A DNA stretch of 64,000 bases from Rhizobium sp. GTDB lineage: Bacteria > Pseudomonadota > Alphaproteobacteria > Rhizobiales > Rhizobiaceae. A model generated the notes under the pieces. It searched no databases, was not told the DNA's origin, and was given only the letters and a program-made list of their open reading frames with translations. Below, in pieces: positions 57,783 to 64,000 of this stretch (position 1 is its first letter; the number at the start of each line of letters is the position of its first letter). The stretch covers positions 372,001-436,000 of the forward strand of contig PEKW01000006.1 in the NCBI GenBank assembly GCA_002796995.1. The letters are read 5' to 3'. The translations under genes and the position numbers were made by a program.

Positions 57783-58688
57783 ATGACCGACACGAATGCC
57801 ACCGAAGGCTATCTGCCGTTTCGCGACTATCGCACCTGGTATCGCATCACCGGCACGCTGGATTCCCAGAGGCTGCCACTGGTCGTCGCCCATGGCGGGC
57901 CGGGCTGCACCCACGACTACGTCGATTCCTTCAAGCATATCAGCGACCTCGACGGCCGAGCGGTGATCCATTACGATCAGCTCGGCAACGGCAACTCGAC
58001 CCGCCTTCCCGACAAGGGTCCGGACTTCTGGACCGTGGAGCTCTTTCTCGAGGAACTCGACGCGCTGCTTGCTCATCTGGGCATCAAGGACCGCTACGCC
58101 TTTCTCGGCCAGTCCTGGGGCGGCATGCTGGGCGCCGAGCACGCGGTACGCCGCCCGGCCGGCCTGAAGGCGCTGGTCATCGCCAATTCGCCGGCCAACA
58201 TGAAGACCTGGGTGGAAGAGGCAAACCGCCTCAGGCGCGAACTGCCGCAGGACGTGCAGGACACGCTCACCCGCCACGAGGCGGCCGGCACCCTGACCGA
58301 CCCGGACTTTATCGCCGCCTCGCGCGTCTTCTACGACCGCCACGTCTGCCGTGTGGTTCCGTGGCCGCCGGAGGTATCGCGCACCTTCGCCATCATGGAC
58401 GAAGACAATACCGTCTACCGCAACATGAACGGCCCGACCGAATTCCACGTCATCGGCACGATGAAGGACTGGACCATCGAGGACCGCCTCCCCCTCATCG
58501 AGGCCCCCACCCTGCTGATCTCGGGGCGATATGACGAAGCCACGCCGGAAGTGGTTCGCCCCTATGTCGAACGCGTGCCCGGCTGCCGCTGGATGGTCTT
58601 CGAGCAATCGAGCCACATGCCGCATGTCGAGGAACAGGAGGCCTGCCTCAAGGCCGTGTCAGAGTTTCTGAAACCGCTCGACGACTGA
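57783..58688 (+). CDS. Proline-iminopeptidase-like hydrolase, downstream of luxR (Pip2)
   Basis: 301 residues from ATG 57783 (GGAG six nt upstream); ATG 57777 gives 303. Residues 37-41 HGGPG form the oxyanion site; [16 protein letters not shown] follows; the nucleophile is Ser111 in [10 protein letters not shown]; acid is in [11 protein letters not shown] and histidine in [10 protein letters not shown]. The central cap has [20 protein letters not shown]. It looks like a true proline iminopeptidase/amidase and differs clearly from Pip1, so the pair is not a recent duplication. Box 2 upstream suggests direct control by LuxR. No signal peptide; it would act on imported peptides. Confidence 0.9.
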   Translation: MTDTNATEGYLPFRDYRTWYRITGTLDSQRLPLVVAHGGPGCTHDYVDSFKHISDLDGRAVIHYDQLGNGNSTRLPDKGPDFWTVELFLEELDALLAHLGIKDRYAFLGQSWGGMLGAEHAVRRPAGLKALVIANSPANMKTWVEEANRLRRELPQDVQDTLTRHEAAGTLTDPDFIAASRVFYDRHVCRVVPWPPEVSRTFAIMDEDNTVYRNMNGPTEFHVIGTMKDWTIEDRLPLIEAPTLLISGRYDEATPEVVRPYVERVPGCRWMVFEQSSHMPHVEEQEACLKAVSEFLKPLDD

Positions 58689-58706
58689 CGGCGGCGGCGC
58701 GAGCCG

Positions 58707-60302
58707 TCACAAGATCCTTTCCGCCGCCATCTGCCCGATCATCATCGCCGGTGCGTTGGTATTGCCACCGATGAGGGTCGGCATGATCGAGGCGTCCGCG
58801 ACCCTCAGATTGGCAAAGCCGCGAACCTTGAGTTGCTTCGGATCGACGACGGCCATCGCATCCGTTCCCATTTTTGCCGTGCCGACCGGATGATAGACGG
58901 TCAGGGCCTCGGCCCTCAGATAGGCAAGGATCTCGTCATCCGTATGGACGTCCGGACCCGGCAGGATCTCCGGACCGCGAATGTCCCCGAAGACAGGAGA
59001 GGAGAGGATCGTGCGGGCGACCTTGATGCCCTCGACGAGGGTCAAGGCGTCGTGTTCGTCGCTGAAAAAGCGGTGGTCGATCGCCACGTTCCGGCGACTC
59101 CCGTCGCGCACCAGCGCCAGTTCGCCAATGCTGCGCGGCCGCAGAACGCAGGTATGGACCGCGTAACCATGGCCGTATTCGACCAGCCGGCCGCGGTGGC
59201 TGCGATAGCCGGGAACGAAATGGAACTGGATGTCGGCTATGTCGCCCGCATACTTCGTCCTGGCGAAGCCACCGGCTTCCACGTAATTGGTGCTCAGCAT
59301 TCCCTTGCGGCGGGCGAAATACTGGAACGGTGCCGCCAGCATCGCCGGCAGGTTGGCGACCGACAGACCAAGGGTCTTCGTGCTGGCGGAACGTACCGTG
59401 ATCATGCCGTCGACATGGTCGCGCAGGTTCTTGCCGACGCCGGGCACGTCGGCGACGGGGGCGATGCCGGCGGCTTTCAGCTCTTCCGCTGGGCCGATAC
59501 CGGAGGCCAGCAGGATGCGCGGAGAGCCGATCGCACCGGCGCTCAACACGACTTCGGCCCGGCAGACCAGACGTCGCGGGCCTCCGTCCCTGACGATGTT
59601 GACCGCGCGGACCCGACCGTCCTCAATCTCGAGGTCGACGACCTCGGTGCCTGACATGACCGTCAGGTTCCTCCGGCCAAGGACCGGACGCACGAAGGCG
59701 GTAAAGGCCGAGAAGCGCGCGCCTCGGTCCTGAGTCACATTGTAGATGCCAAGGCCGAACTGGCTTTGGCCATTGAAGTCGCGGTTTTCCGGCAGGCCGG
59801 CGCTCTTTCCGGCTTCCACCCACATCTTCGACACGACATTCGGATCGCGCGGATTGTCCACCAGCAACTCGCCGTCGAAGCCGTGATAGTCGGCATCCTG
59901 CGAGAGGAGGTTTTTCTCCAATGCCTTGAAGGTCGGCAGGACATCGGCATAGGACCAGCCATCGCAGCCGAGTGTGGCCCAATCGTCGTAGTCCTGGGCC
60001 GCACCGCGGATATAGACCATCGAGTTGATGGTGCTCGAACCGCCGAGCGCCTTGCCGCGGTTGACCGGAATGCGGCGGTTGTCGAGATGCGGCTGGGGCA
60101 CGCCGACATAGCCGTAGTCGTATTTCGGATTGCCGTAGAGCGAGAGGATGCCGGCGGGCACGCGCACCCGCATGCTGTCATCGCTGCCGCCCGCCTCGAT
60201 CAGGCAGACGCGGTTTGCCGGATCTGCGCTCAGCCGGTTGGCAAGAACACAGCCGGCCGAACCGGCCCCGATGACGATGTAGTCGAACTCCGCGTTTTCC
60301 AA
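58707..60302 (-). CDS. GMC-family FAD alcohol oxidoreductase (choline dehydrogenase-like)
   Basis: 531 residues. FAD motif IVIGAGSAGCVLANRL is near residue 10, followed by the GMC signature GKALGGSSTINSMVYIRGAA and the second pattern GAIGSPRILLASGIG. Active-site His is in VYHPVGTAKMG and Asn in IGGNTNAPAMMIG. The family oxidises alcohols, choline, and related amino alcohols to aldehydes. The specific substrate is unknown. It is the last gene of a leftward unit after the nitrate/sulfonate-type transporter (gap 73 bp to the ATPase stop), and converges on pip2 with only 18 bp between stops. Confidence 0.92.
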   Translation of the reverse strand: MENAEFDYIVIGAGSAGCVLANRLSADPANRVCLIEAGGSDDSMRVRVPAGILSLYGNPKYDYGYVGVPQPHLDNRRIPVNRGKALGGSSTINSMVYIRGAAQDYDDWATLGCDGWSYADVLPTFKALEKNLLSQDADYHGFDGELLVDNPRDPNVVSKMWVEAGKSAGLPENRDFNGQSQFGLGIYNVTQDRGARFSAFTAFVRPVLGRRNLTVMSGTEVVDLEIEDGRVRAVNIVRDGGPRRLVCRAEVVLSAGAIGSPRILLASGIGPAEELKAAGIAPVADVPGVGKNLRDHVDGMITVRSASTKTLGLSVANLPAMLAAPFQYFARRKGMLSTNYVEAGGFARTKYAGDIADIQFHFVPGYRSHRGRLVEYGHGYAVHTCVLRPRSIGELALVRDGSRRNVAIDHRFFSDEHDALTLVEGIKVARTILSSPVFGDIRGPEILPGPDVHTDDEILAYLRAEALTVYHPVGTAKMGTDAMAVVDPKQLKVRGFANLRVADASIMPTLIGGNTNAPAMMIGQMAAERIL

Positions 60303-60375
60303 GTCTGCACCCTCGTACTGTGCGATTGCGTGACGACCCGTTGCCGCGGCCCTGGGCCGGGGCAGGCTTGTGTCG

Positions 60376-61179
60376 TCAGTGATCGTCGTCCTCGTCGTTC
60401 TTCAGAAGCTCGAGGATTTCCCGCTTCATGGCGATGAAGTCCTGTTCCATGACCAGGTCCATGCTGCGCGGCCGGGGAATGTCGACGCGGATTTCCTTCT
60501 TGATCTGGCCCGGACGCCCGGACATGACGAAGACGCGGTCGGCGAGCAGGATGGCCTCGTCGATATCGTGGGTGACGAACAGCACGGTCTTTTTCGTGTG
60601 GTCCCAGACCTTGAGCAGCAGCTTCTGCATGCTGTGGCGCGTCTGGCTGTCGAGCGCGCCGAAAGGCTCGTCCATCAACAGCACTTCCGGGTCGTTGGCG
60701 AGCGCCCGCGCAATCGCCACGCGCTGTTTCATGCCGCCGGAAAGCTGGGAGGGATAATGGTTGGCAAACTTCGCCAGACCGACCTCGGTCAGGAAATGGT
60801 TGACGATGTCCTTGCGCGCGGCGGGCGCTATGCCCTTGCGTTTGGGACCGTATTCGACGTTCTGCGCGACGGTCAGCCAGGGAAACAGCGTATAGGCCTG
60901 GAACACCATGCCCCGGTCGGGGCCGGGCTCGGTCACCGGCTTGCCGCCGACCTTGATCATGCCGGCGGTGCGATCCTCGAGCCCGGCGATGAGGTAGAGC
61001 AGGCTCGACTTGCCGCAGCCGGACGGCCCGACGATGACGCAGAACTCGTTGCGCTCGACATGGAAGGAGATGCCGTCCAGGGCCAGCACGGCGCTGTCGC
61101 CCTTGCCGTAGCGCAGCACGACATCGTCGATATCGATGTCGGAGCTGATGGGATTGGTCGAGATGTTCAACACGGACAT
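60376..61179 (-). CDS. ABC transporter ATP-binding protein (nitrate/sulfonate/taurine family)
   Basis: 267 residues. Walker A VGPSGCGKSSLLYLIAGLED, Q-loop VFQAYTLFPWLTV, signature LSGGMKQRVAIARALANDP, Walker B VLLMDEPFGALDSQTR and H-loop FVTHDIDEAILLADRV all match SsuB/TauB/NrtD. The C-terminus is highly acidic. It works with the permease 13 bp upstream and the binding protein. Substrate cannot be determined; aliphatic sulfonates, taurine or pyrimidine-like compounds are family options. Confidence 0.93.
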   Translation of the reverse strand: MSVLNISTNPISSDIDIDDVVLRYGKGDSAVLALDGISFHVERNEFCVIVGPSGCGKSSLLYLIAGLEDRTAGMIKVGGKPVTEPGPDRGMVFQAYTLFPWLTVAQNVEYGPKRKGIAPAARKDIVNHFLTEVGLAKFANHYPSQLSGGMKQRVAIARALANDPEVLLMDEPFGALDSQTRHSMQKLLLKVWDHTKKTVLFVTHDIDEAILLADRVFVMSGRPGQIKKEIRVDIPRPRSMDLVMEQDFIAMKREILELLKNDEDDDH

Positions 61180-61192
61180 TACGGGGAATTCC

Positions 61193-61993
61193 TCAATTGG
61201 CCCAGGGGGCGGCCACGCGGCGAACGATGCGGAACAGCTGATCGGTGAAGAGACCGAGGATGCCGATCATCGCGATCGCCATGAAGATGACGTCGACCTG
61301 GAAGCCGCGCATGGCCTTCAGCGAGATGTAGCCGAGGCCGCTGCGGGCGGCGACGAGCTCCGCCACGACGAGATAGGTCCAGGCCCAGCCCATCGTCACG
61401 CGCAGCACGTCGAGCACATTGGGCAGTGTCGCCGGCAGCACGATGTGGAAGACCGTGTCGACGCGGCGCGTGCCGAGCGTATAGGCGGCATTGACCAGAT
61501 CGCGCGGCACGCTCCGGGCGCTGTCGGCGATCATCACCAGCTGCTGGAAGAAGATGCCGAAGATGATGACGGCGACGCGTTGCTCGATGCCGATACCGAT
61601 CCACAGGATGAACAAGGGTACGAACGAGGTCACCGGCAGGTAGCGGATGAAGTTGACCAGTGGATCCAGAAAGGCCTGGACGATCCGGTAGGTCCCCATG
61701 GTCAGACCGAGCGGCACGGCGACCAGGCTGGATACGACGAAGCCGATCAGCACCACCTGGACACTGGCGAGCATATGTTCCCACAGGCTGCCGTCGGCGG
61801 CCATCTTGATGGTCGTCATGAAGACGGCCTCGGGCCGGGGCAGGAACATCTCCTTCACGGCGCCGGAATAGGTGAGCGCGAACCAGCCGACGATCACCAG
61901 CACCCAGACGAGGATGCTGAGCGTGACGGCAAGACCACGCGGAATGGCGCGGAATGGCGTGCGGATGGATTTAAGCAGGGATTGATCGCTCAC
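61193..61993 (-). CDS. ABC transporter permease (nitrate/sulfonate/taurine family)
   Basis: 266 residues from GTG 61993 with GGAG eight nt upstream; the longer frame adds only basic leader. Six hydrophobic helices, the first VTLSILVWVLVIVGWFALTY. The BPD_transp_1 loop VNAAYTLGTRRVDTVFHIVL carries the EAA motif. Family relatives are SsuC and TauC. The gene is between the binding-protein and ATPase genes. Confidence 0.92.
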   Translation of the reverse strand: MSDQSLLKSIRTPFRAIPRGLAVTLSILVWVLVIVGWFALTYSGAVKEMFLPRPEAVFMTTIKMAADGSLWEHMLASVQVVLIGFVVSSLVAVPLGLTMGTYRIVQAFLDPLVNFIRYLPVTSFVPLFILWIGIGIEQRVAVIIFGIFFQQLVMIADSARSVPRDLVNAAYTLGTRRVDTVFHIVLPATLPNVLDVLRVTMGWAWTYLVVAELVAARSGLGYISLKAMRGFQVDVIFMAIAMIGILGLFTDQLFRIVRRVAAPWAN

Positions 61994-62124
61994 GGGGCGT
62001 GCTCCGCTCCTTCGGTTGACCGACAGCACCGGCCGGGGAAGGAAAAACAAGGATATTCGGCGGGCGGACGGGTCCACCTCGGCCTGATGATGGGGGCGCC
62101 TTGAGCCGGCGCCCCGCTTGACGG

Positions 62125-63114
62125 TTACTGCGCGTCGACGAAGGTGGTATCGACCAGGTCGGCGAACTTGATGTCCATCTTGAGCTTGCCGAAGCTGCCC
62201 CAGATCTCGGTGCCGAGCTTGATCAGCTTGCCGGCTTCGCCCTCGTCGCCGCCCTTGAAGAACTCCGCATTGCGGTCCTTGCCGTAGAAGTTGACGCCCT
62301 TGGCGGAGGAGGCGAATTCCTTGGGGTCCTCGAGCCAGCCGCCGACGCCCTTGGCCATGACTTCATAGGCCTTTTCCTGGTCCGACTTGATGAACTCGTT
62401 CGCCTTGTAGAGACCCTTGATCAGTGCCTCGACGTCCTTCGGGTTCTTGGCGATGTAGTCGCAGTTCAGCGCCACCACGTCGACGATCGCGCCCGGGGTC
62501 TTGGACGAGTCGATGAGGACCTGGCCCTTGTCCGCCTGCTTGGCGAGCGTCAGGTGCGGCTCCCAGGTGACGGCGACGGGGATGCGGTCGGCCATGAACG
62601 CGGCGGCCGCGTCGTCGGCGGTCATGTTGGTGATCTTGACGTCGGCTTCGGTGAGCCCGGCCTGCTTGAGCAGGATGTTGAACCAGAACTGCGAGACCGA
62701 GCCTTCGTTCATCGCCACTTCCATACCCTTGATGTCGGCGAGGCTCTTGACCTCCTTCGGCGCCAGCACGCCATCGCCGCCATGGCTGTCGTCGAGGGCG
62801 TAGACGGCCTTGAAGCACACGTCGGAGGAGCGGTATTTCATGATTTCGTCGATGGTCGACGCGCTGCCATCGAGTTCGCCGGCAGCGGCGGCGGCCATGT
62901 ACATCGACGATTCCTCGATGATCTCAAGCGTCACGTCGAGGCCGTTTTCCTTGAAGTAGCCCATGTCGCGGGCGAGGAAGAGCGGGCCATAGCCGACCCA
63001 GGTGGTCATGCCGAGTTTCATCGTGCCGGCTTCCGCAGACGAGGCAGAGGCAGCCAGCATGGCAACCCCAGCTGCCAGTGCGGCCTTCCGAAGCTTGGAA
63101 AATGTCTTAGTCAT
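62125..63114 (-). CDS. ABC transporter substrate-binding protein (SsuA/NMT1-like)
   Basis: 329 residues from ATG 63114; the open frame upstream is leader. Signal peptide (LRKAALAAGVAMLAASASSA), then MKLGMTTWVGYGPLFLARDM, the start of the NMT1/SsuA fold, followed by NGLDVTLEIIEESSMYMAAA, SASTIDEIMKYRSSDVCFKA and NEGSVSQFWFNILLKQAG. The first conserved strand with TWVGYGPL is also common in aliphatic-sulfonate and hydroxymethylpyrimidine-type binding proteins. It is the first gene of the transporter-GMC unit, 215 bp from the LysR stop. Confidence 0.9.
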   Translation of the reverse strand: MTKTFSKLRKAALAAGVAMLAASASSAEAGTMKLGMTTWVGYGPLFLARDMGYFKENGLDVTLEIIEESSMYMAAAAAGELDGSASTIDEIMKYRSSDVCFKAVYALDDSHGGDGVLAPKEVKSLADIKGMEVAMNEGSVSQFWFNILLKQAGLTEADVKITNMTADDAAAAFMADRIPVAVTWEPHLTLAKQADKGQVLIDSSKTPGAIVDVVALNCDYIAKNPKDVEALIKGLYKANEFIKSDQEKAYEVMAKGVGGWLEDPKEFASSAKGVNFYGKDRNAEFFKGGDEGEAGKLIKLGTEIWGSFGKLKMDIKFADLVDTTFVDAQ

Positions 63115-63283
63115 GGCGTTCCCTTTTTTGTTCTGAGGTGCGATCGGGGGGCCTCTCTGCCAACAGAGAATTGGATCGATGGCCGCGAACTGGCAGCGCC
63201 CGCCCGTTTCCCGTCGGCTTGCCGGCCGATGAAAAAAGGAAACCACGCTTCATTCGTCGGAAAAATAAGCATTTTCGGTGAAG

Positions 63284-63306
63284 CTGCTTAGGCGCAGCCT
63301 AAGCAG
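63284..63306. repeat. Perfect inverted repeat between LysR and the binding-protein gene
   Basis: CTGCTTAGGC/GCCTAAGCAG arms, loop GCA; 170 bp before the binding-protein ATG and 24 bp past the LysR stop. No T-run follows on either strand, so an operator is as likely as a terminator. Confidence 0.5.
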
Positions 63307-63329
63307 GTCTAAAGCCGGGGAAGAGAGGC

Positions 63330-64000
63330 CTAGCGGCGCTTCTGACTCATGGCCGGCGCCACCATGCCGGGGATGTAGGCATCGGAGATGAAGGCCCGGG
63401 CATGGTTGGCAAAAGCGGTGAGAAGCCGGGACTTGCGCAGCGATTTCAGCGTCGCGAAACCGATCGTCATCGGGCGATGGTCGCCGGAGAGACGAACCCG
63501 CGCCACCTTGCGGCCGTCGAGCGCAGTGTCGGAGCGCGGGGTGACGTTGGCGAGCGTGTAGCCGTAGCCGTTGGCCACCATGGTCCGGATGATGTCCGGG
63601 TGCGCGATGCGAAAGGCGATGTTGGGCTGGACCCCTTCCTTCATGAACAGCGCCAGGAAATATTCGCTGGACAGCGGCAGGTCGAGAAAGACCATCGGCA
63701 GTTCGGCGAGTTCCTGCAGGGTGACGGCCGAATGGCGGGCGAGCGGATGCGACTCGCCGACCAGCGCATGCACCGGCAGGTCGACGAGCGGGGTAAACTC
63801 GACGTCGTCCGGGATCTGCAGGTCATAGGTCACGGCCACGTCGATCACCGCCCGGCGCAGTCCGCTGAGCAGCATTTCCTGGTTGTCGGCATGCGGCCGG
63901 ATGCTGGCCTTGGGAAAGCCAGCGGTAAAGGACAGCGCGAGTTCCGGCAGGATCATGGGTGCAAGCGTGGTCAGGCATCCGACGTTGAGCTGACCCCGCA
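63330..64000 (-). CDS. LysR-family transcriptional regulator, partial (5' end outside)
   Basis: About 223 C-terminal codons are present, running off the right edge. This is the periplasmic-binding-like effector domain: RGQLNVGCLTTLAPMILPEL, VIDVAVTYDLQIPDDVEFTP, VDLPVHALVGESHPLARHSA, and MVANGYGYTLANVTPRSDTA. The N-terminal HTH is not in the window. The domain order and the ILPELALSF segment are typical of LysR proteins. It is in the same direction as the transporter operon and may regulate it. Confidence 0.88.
   Translation of the reverse strand, partial: RGQLNVGCLTTLAPMILPELALSFTAGFPKASIRPHADNQEMLLSGLRRAVIDVAVTYDLQIPDDVEFTPLVDLPVHALVGESHPLARHSAVTLQELAELPMVFLDLPLSSEYFLALFMKEGVQPNIAFRIAHPDIIRTMVANGYGYTLANVTPRSDTALDGRKVARVRLSGDHRPMTIGFATLKSLRKSRLLTAFANHARAFISDAYIPGMVAPAMSQKRR

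Noticed and set aside
58686..58709. Seven-bp inverted repeat TGACGGC/GCCGTCA between pip2 and GMC stops
   Set aside because: Short and without T-run; may help end convergent transcripts but not called as a terminator.

Overview
The window is 64 kb of GC-rich DNA from an alphaproteobacterium of the order Rhizobiales, most likely a Rhizobiaceae member (Rhizobium/Agrobacterium/Ensifer/Shinella type). This rests on homospermidine synthase, an Omp10-like lipoprotein, CpdR, GapR, a 41-residue cysteine-free L36, a histidinol-phosphatase neighbour of an MmgR-type small RNA, a D-aminopeptidase like that of Ochrobactrum, and genes densely packed on both strands. No CRISPR array, insertion sequence, phage gene or rRNA gene is visible.

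Left part (1-48.8 kb) is mostly core chromosome: a Sel1-repeat protein with a ThiE-like protein; a TauE/SafE permease and ArsR regulator; two head-to-head YdcH genes; purE-purK; rpmJ; a TPR protein with a secreted-type hydrolase; DUF1036-pyk; a formylglutamate amidohydrolase-like protein; gapR; a DUF882 peptidase; a response regulator of the NtrC type without GAFTGA; oligoendopeptidase F; pabB-pabC-yciI; a ParDE-like toxin-antitoxin pair; an oxidative N-demethylase-like gene; hss; omp10; a 5'-nucleotidase with LysM; hemH; a Cache-like secreted protein with a chemoreceptor; SPFH-NfeD; kdsD; an outer-membrane barrel; galU; a lytic transglycosylase; a DUF459 protein without catalytic residues; gltB-gltD; threonine aldolase; Hsp20 behind a ROSE-like thermometer; a lysophospholipase-like hydrolase behind a possible small RNA; hisN; mmgR; a second formylglutamate amidohydrolase; cpdR; and tRNA-Val(GAC).

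Right of the tRNA (48.8-64 kb) the character changes to accessory nutrient capture. A D-aminopeptidase gene converges on a leftward five-gene operon (proline-iminopeptidase-like hydrolase, two peptide permeases, a fused double ATPase, a peptide-binding protein). This operon is divergent from a solo LuxR gene, which is followed by a second iminopeptidase-like gene. The LuxR protein has Met and Trp where acyl-homoserine-lactone receptors have the TraR Trp57 and Tyr61, the signature of the plant-responsive OryR/PsoR/NesR/PipR subfamily. Two near-identical 16-bp boxes in opposite orientation lie before the two iminopeptidase genes. The layout matches the known PipR arrangement and is the most interesting system here. 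Beyond it lie a GMC alcohol oxidoreductase, a nitrate/sulfonate-type ABC transporter and a partial LysR regulator, which may be a linked catabolic unit.

Regulatory DNA of note: a TTAA-N7-TTAA CtrA box before the chemoreceptor operon, a 13-bp perfect palindrome shared by the toxin-antitoxin and N-demethylase promoters, a ROSE-like hairpin before hsp20, an orphan terminator at 45.0 kb, and the 77-nt mmgR gene with a clear sigma-70 promoter.
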